Shown: positions 7,489 to 17,078, numbered from the stretch's first letter. The stretch is DNA of 64,000 nt from Acidocella sp. 20-57-95 (GCA_002255575.1 NCAT01000008.1:36459-100458); one strand, 5' to 3'. Numbers and translations are program-made. Notes: generated by a model from the sequence alone, not told the origin.

Positions 7489-8751
7489 TCAGGACGGATA
7501 GACCATTTTGCAACCTGCCTGCTCGGGTGTCTGTGCAATTGTAGCACCCGGAATATAGGCATCGACCTTGATCACATCCGGATATTTCCCGGCTGGCTTC
7601 ACCGTGCCGGGGAACATGCCGAGCATCAGTTGGTGATCTTCTGGCCGGTAAACCGGCGCGCTGGCCTGCAGGGCGACTTCGGGCGGTAACACCAACCCTT
7701 CCATCGCCTTGGCAACCTTCACCGAGTCGGTGGACTTGGCCGCTTCTGCCGCAAGTGCAATGGCATGGATCGAGGCATAGCCGAACCAGGAGCGCGCCGA
7801 GGGATACTGGCCGCCATAGGTAGCAGCGTAGCGCTTCGCAAAATCATGCACATGCGGCACGTTTGGTTGATCCCAATACCATTCAAACGACCATGATCCG
7901 TAATGCGCAGCTTGCGGTAGTGCCGCAATCTGCTCCAGTTCAAACAAGGCGCCGGCGATATGGATGTCCTTGTTAATGCCAAACTGGGTGATCTGTTTCA
8001 TGGCGTTGATTTGATCGTCACCCGCGAGCAGCAGGCAGAGCACATCGGGTTTCGCAGCCCGCGCTTGGATCAGGTAGGAGGAGAAGTCCGGCGTGCCAAC
8101 CGGCACGAGCGCACCACCAACGATCGTTCCACCGAGCGCCGTTACTTGCTTGGTGTAATCATCCTGCTCTGAATGGCCAAAGGCATAATCGGTGGTCAGG
8201 AAGTACCATTTCTTGCCGAATTCCTTCACCAGCGTACCAGAGTTTCCGGAAGTCATGATCCAGGTGGTCGAGCAGGTGCGGAAGGTCGCCCAATTGCAAG
8301 CAGGACCGGTCAATTTATCAACGTGACCGCCGGAGCAGACAAATAATTTACCATGCGCCGCAGCATATTGGCTGATCGAGAGTGATACGGCTGAATTTGT
8401 GGTGCCGGTGAAGAAATCAACTTGGCTTTGGTCCAGCAAGCGGCTGGCTTTATCAACACCGGTGCCCGGGCTGCCGGCGTCGTCTTCCACTAGAACCTGC
8501 AGCGGCCGGCCAAGCACGCCGCCTTTCTTGTTGATCTCAGCAGCGGCAAATTGTGCCCCTTTAATTGTGCTCTGCCCCAGGACGGCAAAGTTACCGGTGG
8601 TCGAATCCACCATGCCGATCTTGATCGGGCTTTCGCTGGCGCCCCAGCTTGGTTTGGGTGGGTATAATAAAGACGCCGCACCCAGCGCAGCACCAGCTTT
8701 GATCAAGCCACGGCGGCCGATCTCTCCACGAAAATTGTTTTGATTAGACAT
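7489..8751 (-). CDS. Periplasmic substrate-binding protein of HAAT (LivK/amide) type, importer 1
   Basis: 420-residue type I periplasmic binding protein. An N-terminal RRGLIKAGAALGAASLL stretch around residues 13-29 looks like a Tat-type signal. The mature start has KIGMVDSTTGNFAVLGQSTI, the standard Peripla_BP_6 opening, then GGVLGRPLQVLVEDDAGSPG. This protein captures the ligand for LivHMGF. GGGAGAACAACAAT precedes ATG 8751. It is the first gene of the leftward operon. Amide, urea and aromatic-acid binders share this fold, so the ligand is not assigned. Confidence 0.9.
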   Translation of the reverse strand: MSNQNNFRGEIGRRGLIKAGAALGAASLLYPPKPSWGASESPIKIGMVDSTTGNFAVLGQSTIKGAQFAAAEINKKGGVLGRPLQVLVEDDAGSPGTGVDKASRLLDQSQVDFFTGTTNSAVSLSISQYAAAHGKLFVCSGGHVDKLTGPACNWATFRTCSTTWIMTSGNSGTLVKEFGKKWYFLTTDYAFGHSEQDDYTKQVTALGGTIVGGALVPVGTPDFSSYLIQARAAKPDVLCLLLAGDDQINAMKQITQFGINKDIHIAGALFELEQIAALPQAAHYGSWSFEWYWDQPNVPHVHDFAKRYAATYGGQYPSARSWFGYASIHAIALAAEAAKSTDSVKVAKAMEGLVLPPEVALQASAPVYRPEDHQLMLGMFPGTVKPAGKYPDVIKVDAYIPGATIAQTPEQAGCKMVYPS

Positions 8752-9222
8752 ATTGTTGTTCTCCCTCGATTTTTTCGACCAGATTTAGACCATATTCCCA
8801 ATGTTGCAGCGCAGCGCCCTATGTAACATAACTAAATATCTATCATCCAAGCATGATTTGGTGAAGTCTAGATATTGAATAGTTTGTACGTTTCGGACGA
8901 TTTATTGTTGCACCATCTCTGGCCAGATTACCGCGCTTGTCAATGGTACTGCCATCTCGTTTTCCAGGTTGCAGCGGTCAAATATTTGGGATTTCAGCAA
9001 AAAATATTCCCCGCCCCCGATTTTAGCCCAGAAAACGCGAATCTATTGAGCGATTTGAGGAAATTTTGTGCCAAAGCTCTTCGTTTCCTGTTTTGGCCTT
9101 TGCCGCTCTTCCAGGCTGATGGGGCGCCGATCAGCAGCAACCCCAGTGCAACAGCCGACGCGCAAAAGCCGCAATCCGACACAACCAGGCTATTATAAGT
9201 CGCCACCCGTCAGCATCACTTA
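8752..9222. other. Intergenic, 471 bases, promoter region of importer 1
   Basis: Lies between the leftward BKACE gene and the leftward binding-protein gene and should hold the promoter for 8751. Short open frames on both strands (8875-9198 plus, 8994-9206 minus) have no recognisable domain and no ribosome site. No clear operator or hairpin was seen. Confidence 0.5.
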
Positions 9223-10155
9223 CTAAAAGCCGACCTTATCACCGCCTTTAAGCTGTAAAATATCGCGCGCCTCGTCCGGCGTCGCCACCTCCAAACCCAG
9301 ACCTTCGATAATTTTTCGAACCTGCAGAACCTGCGATGCGTTGGTTGGTGCAAGTTTTCCTTTGCCTAACCACAACGAATCTTCCAGACCGACCCGCACA
9401 TTACCGCCCATCGCCGCTGCGATCGCTGCCGTTGGCATCTGGCTACGGCCCGCTCCTAAAACTGACCAACGATATTGGTCTCCAAATAACCGGTCAGCGG
9501 TCCGTTTCATGTGCATGATATCATCGGGGTGCGGCCCAATACCGCCCAGCAAGCCAAAGCAGGTTTGAATGAATAAAGGTGCTTTTACCAACCCTTCGGT
9601 CCAGAAATAATGCAGATTATACAAGTGACTGGTATCGTAACATTCAAATTCGTAGCGTGCACCGGTTTCGTTTAAAGTGGTTAGGGCATACGCAATATCC
9701 TTAAAGCTATTGCGAAAAACCAGGTCTTTGGAATTTTCAAGCATTTGCGGTTCCCACTCATGCTTGAATTCCTTAAACCGCTTCAGCATCGGGAACAGCC
9801 CGAAATTCATGGAGCCCATGTTCAAGCTCGCAATCTCTGGCTTCCACGTTGCAGCTGGTCGCACACGCTCTTCAACCGACATATAGGGCGACCCACCCGT
9901 TGTCAGATTAACCACGACATTAGAAGATTGCTTAATCACGCGTAAAAATGGCTCAAATGCTTCGGGGGTCTGGTCAGGGCGGCCATCCACAGGGTTACGT
10001 GCGTGCAAATGCACGATCGCGGCGCCTGCTTCAGCTGCAGCCAGGGCTGATTGCGCTATCTCATCTGCGGTGATCGGCAAATGCGGCGACATTGACGGTG
10101 TATGAATGGACCCGGTCACCGCACAGCTGATAATCACTTTATTTGCAACAGTCAT
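9223..10155 (-). CDS. BKACE family (DUF849) beta-keto acid cleavage enzyme
   Basis: 310 residues, the usual BKACE length. The zinc-binding HLHAR motif is at residues 49-53 (His49, His51), followed by VVNLTTGG at 81-88 and SLNMGSMNFG. Family members condense a beta-keto acid with acetyl-CoA to give acetoacetate and a CoA thioester; the best-known member cleaves 3-keto-5-aminohexanoate in lysine fermentation, but the family covers carnitine, keto-adipate and other substrates. GAGGGAAC precedes ATG 10155. It sits between the ornithine-cyclodeaminase-like gene and importer 1, so it may act on the imported compound or a product of it (inference). Acetoacetate-using enzymes occur at 40-44 kb. Confidence 0.9.
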   Translation of the reverse strand: MTVANKVIISCAVTGSIHTPSMSPHLPITADEIAQSALAAAEAGAAIVHLHARNPVDGRPDQTPEAFEPFLRVIKQSSNVVVNLTTGGSPYMSVEERVRPAATWKPEIASLNMGSMNFGLFPMLKRFKEFKHEWEPQMLENSKDLVFRNSFKDIAYALTTLNETGARYEFECYDTSHLYNLHYFWTEGLVKAPLFIQTCFGLLGGIGPHPDDIMHMKRTADRLFGDQYRWSVLGAGRSQMPTAAIAAAMGGNVRVGLEDSLWLGKGKLAPTNASQVLQVRKIIEGLGLEVATPDEARDILQLKGGDKVGF

Positions 10156-10608
10156 TCAGACGTTCCCTCATAATTTTTGCCCGTACGGCGCTGGCCAATA
10201 AAATGTCAAATACGTTCGATCACGCCCGCTAACGCCGGAACGTTTTCCCGCAGACAAGTGTTTAATAATATATCGCGGCAATATTCAATGCGGGAGCAAT
10301 TATAATCGCGCTCAACGCGCTGTTTCGCTCGCAGCTGTTCGGTGGGGGATGTCGAACAAGATACTTTTTTATAACATTATATGTGTTATTGATGGTTGCG
10401 GGTAACGAGGGCTCGTGCCAACCAGTCTTTGAATTAAATCCTCAAGTGACGGCTCTGCTTCCAGACCATCTCCGGGCGATGCTTGGAGACGTGGCTGGCA
10501 GATGCTGCCAGACGGTTAAGAGGACGCCATTCTTCTCTGATGCTTATAATGCCACCAAAGGTGAGCTTAGCTTGAAAACCACTTAAGCTAGTTTGCCTGG
10601 CACCGTTT
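10156..10608. other. Intergenic, 453 bases
   Basis: No gene recognised. The reverse strand between about 10430 and 10600 has several frames that stay open for 25-45 codons, which could mean a degraded gene, but none matches a family I recognise. A short palindrome TAGCTT...AAGCTA lies near 10567-10590. The part next to 10155 should hold the BKACE promoter unless it is read from upstream. Confidence 0.4.
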
Positions 10609-11682
10609 TTACGGGTGCTCAGTTTCGGTAAACCAGTCGGTCGGTAAGTCGCGGCCAGCACCGGTCGCCTTGGCTTTGGCATATAAAAGAGCGCCGGTGA
10701 CCGCGAATTGATAGCCAAGGCCAAGGTTATTGATGAAGCAAGTGATCTCGTCCTGAGTTGCCCGCCCGGTCGCGCGCCCTGCAATCAGGTCTGTCAATAA
10801 CGGTAATTTTGCAAAATCTACCGCCTGCGTAACCCTCCAGCCTTTCCCCTTTTCCAGTTCGGGTAATACGACGCCAGCTGATAATGTGTTGATCGGCGTT
10901 TCGGCCGGCGTGTGCAAAAATACCCGATCGGCGCGATCGATCACATCCCGACCAAGTTCCCGTCTGGTCACAGCACTCACATGCATGCCAGGCGCCATCC
11001 ATTGGGCGAAGAACACGGGATCAATCGTGTTGGTCGCGCACATCACAATATCCGCGCCGTCAACCGCCGCTTCAGGTGTTTTCACGGGCTGCACCTCTAT
11101 GCCTAGCTGGGTGGTCATTTCGGTAGCAAATGCCTCACGGCGGGCTTGATTTGGGCTGTAACAACGCAAAACCTCGATGTCGCGCACCGCCACGGCCGCC
11201 ATTGCCTGCGCGCCTGCCTGCCAGCCGGTGCCAAGCAACCCCGCAACCTTGGCATCCGCCCGGGCAAGATATTTAACCGCCAGCCCATTAGCCGCCCCCA
11301 CCCGTAACCGCTGCACCACGCCATCTGGAAAAATGGCGAGCGGCTCGCCGGTCTCGGTTGAGAATAGCAGCACCAGCCCGACATAGCGTGCATTGGGAGC
11401 CGCCGGCGCCTTCACCCGCCTGGTGGAGCCGCCATCCTGCGGCCAAGTTAGAATATCGGAATTAATTCGCACAGCGCCCACACCCAGATGCGGGGCGATG
11501 CCATCCATCGATTTCAAGCAGTAAAGCGCATCATCCCGGCTGGTCGGCGCATAAGTGTCGGAGCGCGTGCGCGACACGCCCCGCCCTTCGGCCAGTTCCC
11601 GGTACGCAATCTCCAGCCCTGTGATGCAATCCGGCATGGTGAGCAGCCGAGATACATCCTCGTTGGAGAGGATTAATGTCAT
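10609..11682 (-). CDS. Ornithine cyclodeaminase/mu-crystallin family protein
   Basis: 357 residues. Family landmarks are the N-terminal LSNEDVSRLLTMPDCI, the GLVLLFSTETGEPLAIFPDGVVQRLRVGAANGLA segment that forms the substrate pocket, and an NAD-binding LLGTGWQAGAQA loop. The family includes ornithine cyclodeaminase, alanine dehydrogenase and ketimine or pyrroline-2-carboxylate reductases, so the exact reaction is open. It starts only 12 bases after the TctC-type gene ends, so the two are co-transcribed. No strong ribosome site is visible before ATG 11682. Confidence 0.85.
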   Translation of the reverse strand: MTLILSNEDVSRLLTMPDCITGLEIAYRELAEGRGVSRTRSDTYAPTSRDDALYCLKSMDGIAPHLGVGAVRINSDILTWPQDGGSTRRVKAPAAPNARYVGLVLLFSTETGEPLAIFPDGVVQRLRVGAANGLAVKYLARADAKVAGLLGTGWQAGAQAMAAVAVRDIEVLRCYSPNQARREAFATEMTTQLGIEVQPVKTPEAAVDGADIVMCATNTIDPVFFAQWMAPGMHVSAVTRRELGRDVIDRADRVFLHTPAETPINTLSAGVVLPELEKGKGWRVTQAVDFAKLPLLTDLIAGRATGRATQDEITCFINNLGLGYQFAVTGALLYAKAKATGAGRDLPTDWFTETEHP

Positions 11683-11694
11683 TTGCCGGTTCGA

Positions 11695-12660
11695 TCAGGT
11701 CGGCAGCAAATTGAAGCGTTTTAGCATGGATTTTTGGGCGTCGAGCATTGACAGGGTGCCAGTTTGGTCAAGTGCAAAAGGCGTGGTTCCAATCTGCGCA
11801 GCCCATTTCGCGACATCTGGCGAGGCCGCGGCTGTCATCAAAGCCTGACTCAACGCCGTGGCGATGGCCGGGTCCATACCCGGTGGCGCCACCACCGGCT
11901 GCCATTGGATAACGTTGACCAAGTCCGGTTGGCCGATATCAATCGCGGACGGTACACCGGGGACTGAGGATTTGTTTTCGAATGTGACGATAAGTTTTAT
12001 TAGAGATGTGTCTTTCATCGACGCAATGGTGGATAGCGGATGAATGGCGGCATCCACATCGCCACGCGCAACTGCCAGCAGCGAGTTGATCGAGGATTTA
12101 TACCCGGTGACCACTTTCACACTAATATCGGTGGCACCTGCAAAAACTTTGGTTGCCACGTAGCTGGATGAGCCGAGCCCGCCCATCGCAAATGAAATTG
12201 GTCTTGTTGCCGCCAATTGCTGCATATCCGCCACGCTGTTGATGGGACTTTTGGCGCCGACCACCAGACCTTCCGAATTGCGCCCGACATTGGCGAGCCA
12301 AGTAAGTTTGTCCAGGTTGAAATTGCCTGGAATTTTACGCGTCAGCAGACCAGGGATGTTGATCAGGCTGATCGTGTAGCCATCCGGTTTGGTGGAGAAT
12401 AGTTGGAAAATCGCGGTCGCACCGCCGCCGCCTTCCACATTGATCGGCTCGACATTCACGCCCATCTGCTGGGTCAGCACTTTGGCGAATTCACGGCCAT
12501 AAGCGTCAAACGTGCCGCCGGGCCCTTCGGGCACGATCAGGCTGATCGGGTGACTGGGGAACGCGCTCGCCAAGGCGGATCTTCCGCCGATGCAGGCGGC
12601 GGCACTCACACCAAGGCCGGATTTCAATAGCTTACGGCGTGCCAGCTTTGTTACAGACAT
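11695..12660 (-). CDS. TctC/Bug-family periplasmic solute-binding protein (orphan)
   Basis: 321 residues. An RRKLLKSGLGVSAAACIGG signal (residues 8-26) suggests Tat export. The mature protein opens with PISLIVPEGPGGTFDAYGREFAK, the Bug-family signature near the ligand site, and continues with the GGGATAIFQLFSTKPDGYT loop. Bug proteins bind carboxylates or amides for tripartite tricarboxylate transporters, but no TctA or TctB gene is near; orphans of this type are common and may serve a distant membrane partner. GGAGGGTGAACA precedes ATG 12660. Co-transcribed with the cyclodeaminase-like gene. Confidence 0.9.
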   Translation of the reverse strand: MSVTKLARRKLLKSGLGVSAAACIGGRSALASAFPSHPISLIVPEGPGGTFDAYGREFAKVLTQQMGVNVEPINVEGGGGATAIFQLFSTKPDGYTISLINIPGLLTRKIPGNFNLDKLTWLANVGRNSEGLVVGAKSPINSVADMQQLAATRPISFAMGGLGSSSYVATKVFAGATDISVKVVTGYKSSINSLLAVARGDVDAAIHPLSTIASMKDTSLIKLIVTFENKSSVPGVPSAIDIGQPDLVNVIQWQPVVAPPGMDPAIATALSQALMTAAASPDVAKWAAQIGTTPFALDQTGTLSMLDAQKSMLKRFNLLPT

Positions 12661-13611
12661 TGTTCACCCTCCGAACATAAGTTTCATTATTAAAGTTGTT
12701 GCTATAATTTCACGGGCTGCGTGGCCGGTCAACTCTTAAGGTTGACCCACAAATACAGTGATTGACGACATTAAGCATTCGAATTTCACGAGCGTCACAC
12801 AGGCGGGGACAATAAAATTAAAAGCTGAAATAATAGCCGTCCTGTCGACTTGTGGTGGTAACGCTTAGATTTTCCAAAGAGATGAAAATATACGCCCATG
12901 AACGGTCAGGTTCTCCCTGCCATGCTGCCAGTCATAAAACACTGGACAACAAATGCGCTGCATTTATTTGAATATCGCTGTGCAAATTCACCTTTCATAA
13001 CCACGCACACGACGTTGTGTCACGCCAGCAACATTCTCGACAGCAATCCAGTCGGGTCCGCCGCCAACAGCTGCAACCCGGCTATACTGTTCCGCACAGT
13101 GATAAGAGCGTTTCTCGATGCGGAACGGCAAATGGTGGTGAGAAAGACAATAAAAAAAGGCGATTGATTTTACCGCTCAATACGAAAAGCGTCTGATGCA
13201 GTGCAGCAAAATCAGTTTTATTTTTCACGTTCTGTGATCTTTTATTGGCATCGTACAAATCACGCGCGAGATGGTGATGTTTGTTCGCTAGGTGGCAAAT
13301 TTCATGCTGTTCGTTCATGGCAGGCTTGCACGGAACTACAAACAATTATTACTTGTTGATATGGTACAAATGCCACAGTATAGCGAGAAAAGGCAGAAAA
13401 GCAAGAATTTAGGCTTGGAAAGGGAGGATCACGATTAGCACCTATTGATGTCCAGCTGCCGTTTATGAACATGCGCGATGAATCGCCGTTTTTTGAATAT
13501 CAGCTTGCATGTTTCATGGGCTTTGATCGCCAGCCGAATATTTGGGTATGAGTGTTGTATGAATCGGGACGAATGAAAACACCGTTTGGACCAATATATA
13601 AGGGAAGAAAT
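12661..13611. other. Divergent control region, 951 bases, no supported gene
   Basis: Separates the leftward TctC operon from the rightward importer 2 operon and must carry both promoters. Contents seen: an 8-base inverted repeat at 13089-13126, a TTGT...ACAA half-site pair around 13353-13370, and a 28-codon open frame at 13465-13551 just before the importer 2 binding protein. The longer frames at 12898-13167 and 13082-13345 oppose each other and show no domain. Confidence 0.5.
13089..13126. promoter_or_regulatory. Candidate regulator site: inverted repeat GTTCCGCA / TGCGGAAC
   Basis: Perfect 8-base inverted repeat, arms 13089-13096 and 13119-13126, spaced by 22 bases, within the divergent region between two transport operons. 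TTCCGCA-type half-sites are used by some IclR-family regulators, but no IclR gene is in the window, so the assignment is a guess. Confidence 0.35.
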
Positions 13612-14808
13612 ATGAGAAAATACATTTATGCGGCCTCATTGCTTTCAGCGCTCGCTGTTAGCGCTACGATGGAACAGGCTGCTAACGCGGCAACGGCCGG
13701 TACCCCCTACAATATTGACGTGATATTATCTCTCACGGGTACCGCAAGTTTTCTGGGAAATTCAGAACAGCATGCGATAAAAATTGAGCAGGCCGTGATA
13801 AATGCGGGCGATGGTATTCATGGTCACCCTGTCAATTTTGTGTTTCACGACGACCAATCGAGTGGGCAAATTGCAGTGCAGTTAGCCAACCAGGTGTTGG
13901 CGACTCATCCGAAAGTAATCATCGGGCCCACACTGGTTGCTTCATGCAACGCCGTCGCGCCCTTGGTGCGTAATGACGGGCCGGTTATGTATTGTCTTTC
14001 CCCCGGCGTTCACCCGACCAAGCCGAGCTATATGTTCTCAGCCAGCACCTCGACCGCTGATATGATTGCGGCGACATTGCATTATTACCAGCTGCGGGGC
14101 TGGACGCGCATTGCCATCCTCACAGCAACCGATGCAACTGGCCAGGATGCAGCAAAGGCGATCAAGGCTGAGATGGGGATGCCTGAGAACAAGGCGTTAA
14201 CGCTGGTTGCTGATGAGCATTTTAACCCAAGCGATGTAACGGTTGATCCTGAAATTCAGGCGATGAAGGCATCAAATGCGCAGGCCCTGATTGTTTGGAC
14301 CAGCGGTACATCACTTGGCACTGCGTTGCGTGGCATTGCCAATGCGGGTTGGAATGTACCGGTCGCGACCACTCATGCCAACATGCAATATAAGCAGATG
14401 GCACAATATAAAGCGTTTATCCCGCAGCAATTTTATATCGCGTCGCCGCCGGCTGTATTTCCTTCATCTCAAAAAGCTGGCGACACTGCAAATGTGCAGG
14501 CTGTGCGTTCAGAAATGTTCGGTGCCTTTACTGGTATGGGACAGAAGCCTGATATGGGCGTGGCGCTTTCCTGGGACCCGGTACTGATTGCCGTGAATGC
14601 CTTGAACACGCTGCCTGACAGCGCGACCAATGAACAGATACGTGATTATATCGCGAATTTGACAAGTTATGCTGGCATAAACGGCATTTACAATATGCAA
14701 GCCACGCCTCAGCGTGGGCTTAGTCTACAAAATGTTATTATGACCCGTTGGGACGCCGCCAAGAGCGACTTTGTCGTGGTTGGTGGTCCTGGTGGGACCC
14801 CGTTCTGA
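13612..14808 (+). CDS. Periplasmic substrate-binding protein of HAAT (LivK) type, importer 2
   Basis: 398 residues from ATG 13612. The frame continues upstream to GTG 13552, but ATG 13612 is preceded by AAGGGAAG at a good distance and begins a signal peptide, MRKYIYAASLLSALAVSAT, with cleavage near ANAAT. The mature part has the Peripla_BP_6 opening YNIDVILSLTGTASFLGNSE and the ligand-binding fold of amino-acid/aromatic-acid importers. First gene of the rightward operon with the fused permease (15171) and two ATPases. Only distantly similar to the importer 1 protein, so the ligand probably differs. Confidence 0.88.
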   Translation: MRKYIYAASLLSALAVSATMEQAANAATAGTPYNIDVILSLTGTASFLGNSEQHAIKIEQAVINAGDGIHGHPVNFVFHDDQSSGQIAVQLANQVLATHPKVIIGPTLVASCNAVAPLVRNDGPVMYCLSPGVHPTKPSYMFSASTSTADMIAATLHYYQLRGWTRIAILTATDATGQDAAKAIKAEMGMPENKALTLVADEHFNPSDVTVDPEIQAMKASNAQALIVWTSGTSLGTALRGIANAGWNVPVATTHANMQYKQMAQYKAFIPQQFYIASPPAVFPSSQKAGDTANVQAVRSEMFGAFTGMGQKPDMGVALSWDPVLIAVNALNTLPDSATNEQIRDYIANLTSYAGINGIYNMQATPQRGLSLQNVIMTRWDAAKSDFVVVGGPGGTPF

Positions 14809-15170
14809 TCGGCTTATCCCGTTCGACCAGATTGCAAAAGGCAGCCGTTCGAAGGGGCGGCTGCCGTTGATAAATGTTCCGCCAGTTGGGTTTTGGGGGT
14901 GTGAGGCGGGGCTCGATAGTTCGATTGGGCAAGGTGAGCAAGGCGTGATCACTCAGGCCACCGCCCGCGTGGTCTCCGCTTACGAAATATTGTGATGGCA
15001 AACTGCAATGCTAAGAAAAGTGAGTTTGTTGTTGTCAGACATAGTTCCAGTACTCTATTTTAAAATACAAATGTTACCCGTAGGATCAGTTGACTCAAGT
15101 CAGGATCTGGCTAGCGTCGATGGCTTCGCCTACGCGTTGGATAACTCAAAAATAACGGAATATTAGGCGC
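14809..15170. other. Spacer between importer 2 binding-protein and permease genes, 362 bases
   Basis: No gene supported. It holds the hairpin at 14840-14865; the rest has no recognisable feature. The length is unusual inside an ABC operon and may hide a second promoter for the permease. Confidence 0.5.
14840..14865 (+). terminator. Hairpin after importer 2 binding-protein gene (attenuator-like)
   Basis: Perfect 8-base stem GGCAGCCG / CGGCTGCC with a 10-base loop, 32 bases after the stop codon. There is no following T-run, so it may be an mRNA-stabilising or weak terminating element. It sits where importer 1 has its terminator. Confidence 0.5.
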
Positions 15171-17078
15171 ATGGTCGAAGCAGTCCAGATTGGCTTGGGT
15201 GGAATTCTGCAAGGCTGTACCTATGCTCTGTTGGCACTTGGGTTTTCGTTGGTATTTCGTGTGACCGGTGTCATCAACTTGGCCCAGGGTGGGTTTTGTA
15301 TCCTAGGTGCGTTGTTGGCACATAGTTTTCAAGCAGAATTTGGCTGGCCTATTTTATTGGCGGCTGCGGGGGGTATTGCGGTTACGGCAATGGTTGCCGC
15401 GGTTCTTGGGGCGTTGGTATTTGTGCCGGGGTTAAGCCGTGTTGCACATGGCAACATGCTCATGCTGACAGCCGGTTTGCTCGCACTTTTGACGGGAGCG
15501 ATATTATTAATCTGGGGTAGTCAGCCCTACGCCTTGCCGCCGTTCTCGGGCGATCAGCCCGCTGTGCTTTTTGGTATCACGTTGCCGACACAGGGGTTTT
15601 GGATTATTGGTAGCATGGTCAGCATCGTGTTGGCGCTTTGGTGGTTACTCCATAAAACGAATATTGGCCGCGCCCTGCGCGCATGTTCAGAGAACCCCGC
15701 GGCGGCAGCCTTGATGGGCATTAGTGTGCCGGGCATGACATTGTTGAGCTTTATACTGGCCGCTATGATTGGCGCGACGGCGGGTATTGTTATTGCCCCC
15801 ATAACATCCCTGCAATTTGATACGGGATCCCTATTTTCAATCATGGGGTTCATTGCAGTGGCCATTGGTGGTGTTGGTTCGTTCCCAGGGGCGGTTGCTG
15901 GTGGGCTGTTATTGGGTTTGGCGAACCAATTCGCCACTGCCTACGTATCATCACTTTTTAGCAGTGCATTATCAGTTGGGTTGCTGCTCGCGATATTAAT
16001 TTGGCGCCCTAGCGGCCTGTTCAATGTCGGCAAAACCAGACGCCAGGATGTGCGCGAGGAGGCTCGCGTTCAAAAAGGGCTCATCCGCATCGCGCGGCAA
16101 GCGGCATGGATATGGGGTGGATTAGGATTAGTATTGGCGTTTACTTTGCCATTATGGTTACCAGGTGGCAGTTTACTTTCTTCGTTGAACATAACGGGCA
16201 TTTTGTTCATCGCCTTAATTGGGTTGAATATACTGAGCGGCTACGCAGGGCAGGTAAGTCTTGGTCAGGCTGGGTTCATGGCGATTGGCGGCTACACGGC
16301 CGGCTGGCTGGCAGTGCAATATAATGTTGCACCAATTTTGGGTGTTCTTGCTGGTACCCTGATTTCACTCATATGTGCCGTAATATTGGCGCTTATTACA
16401 ATGCGGCTGCGCGGTCTCTATCTCGCCCTAGCCACATTGGCCTTTGGTTTGATGATCGATTCTCTTGCGGTCGGTTTGGATGATATAACCGGGGGGCCAT
16501 CTGGGCTTACGGGCATTCCGTCATTCAGTATTGGCGGCCTGGATTTTAGTTCACCATTGCGGATGTATTATCTAATCCTTGGTATCATTCTGGTTTCATT
16601 GTTCCTGATGGCAGGTGCTTTACGCTCAGATTTTGGCCGTGCCTTACAAGCCATAAGGACCGACCAAACGGCTGCGGCAGCTTTGGGAATCAATGTGCCA
16701 ATGTATAAGCTGGCAGCGTTTGCGATAAGCGCGGTATTCGCATCACTTGCGGGAAGCCTCTATGCTTTCGATTTTAACTATCTGTCGCCGGAGATGGTCG
16801 GTACGACGCGGTCGTTCGAATTAGTTACTATGATGGTGATTGGGGGGGAGGGGATATTACTTGGCCCGCTACTGGGTTCGGGTTTGCTCACCATGTTGCC
16901 CACCATGTTTGAAGCTTTGTCAGTTTACAAAACTTTTGCCAACGGCGCGCTACTGGCATTCTTTTTTCTGTATTTGCCGGAAGGTATGTTTGGCGGTTTG
17001 GTCAGGGCCTTTAGGGTCATCAAAAATCGTGTTGGCCACCGTCCAAAGCGTTCTCTGCTCCATGAAGGCAGGGTTTGA
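15171..17078 (+). CDS. Fused LivH-LivM branched-chain amino acid-type ABC permease (importer 2)
   Basis: 635 residues joining both permeases in one chain. Residues 1 to about 285 are LivH-like (LGGILQGCTYALLALGFSLV, then VINLAQGGFCILGALL and the IGGVGSFPGAVAGGLLLG segment). After a charged linker around residues 290-310, the rest is LivM-like (LSGYAGQVSLGQAGFMAIGG, then AIRTDQTAAAALGINVPMYK for ATPase contact). Fused permeases of this kind occur in aromatic-acid and amide HAAT importers. The stop overlaps the livG start by one base (TGATG). Confidence 0.92.
   Translation: MVEAVQIGLGGILQGCTYALLALGFSLVFRVTGVINLAQGGFCILGALLAHSFQAEFGWPILLAAAGGIAVTAMVAAVLGALVFVPGLSRVAHGNMLMLTAGLLALLTGAILLIWGSQPYALPPFSGDQPAVLFGITLPTQGFWIIGSMVSIVLALWWLLHKTNIGRALRACSENPAAAALMGISVPGMTLLSFILAAMIGATAGIVIAPITSLQFDTGSLFSIMGFIAVAIGGVGSFPGAVAGGLLLGLANQFATAYVSSLFSSALSVGLLLAILIWRPSGLFNVGKTRRQDVREEARVQKGLIRIARQAAWIWGGLGLVLAFTLPLWLPGGSLLSSLNITGILFIALIGLNILSGYAGQVSLGQAGFMAIGGYTAGWLAVQYNVAPILGVLAGTLISLICAVILALITMRLRGLYLALATLAFGLMIDSLAVGLDDITGGPSGLTGIPSFSIGGLDFSSPLRMYYLILGIILVSLFLMAGALRSDFGRALQAIRTDQTAAAALGINVPMYKLAAFAISAVFASLAGSLYAFDFNYLSPEMVGTTRSFELVTMMVIGGEGILLGPLLGSGLLTMLPTMFEALSVYKTFANGALLAFFFLYLPEGMFGGLVRAFRVIKNRVGHRPKRSLLHEGRV

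Noticed and set aside
8875..9206. Overlapping small open frames on both strands (107 and 70 codons)
   Set aside because: No domain, no ribosome site, opposite strands over the same bases, and they lie in the promoter region of the binding-protein gene.
10383..10784. Open frames in the gap beside the cyclodeaminase-like gene, possibly a gene relic
   Set aside because: Several frames are open for 25-45 codons but none resembles a family I recognise; too weak to call a pseudogene.
12898..13345. Open frames of about 88 codons on both strands
   Set aside because: They overlap each other in opposite directions and show no recognisable motif or start signal.
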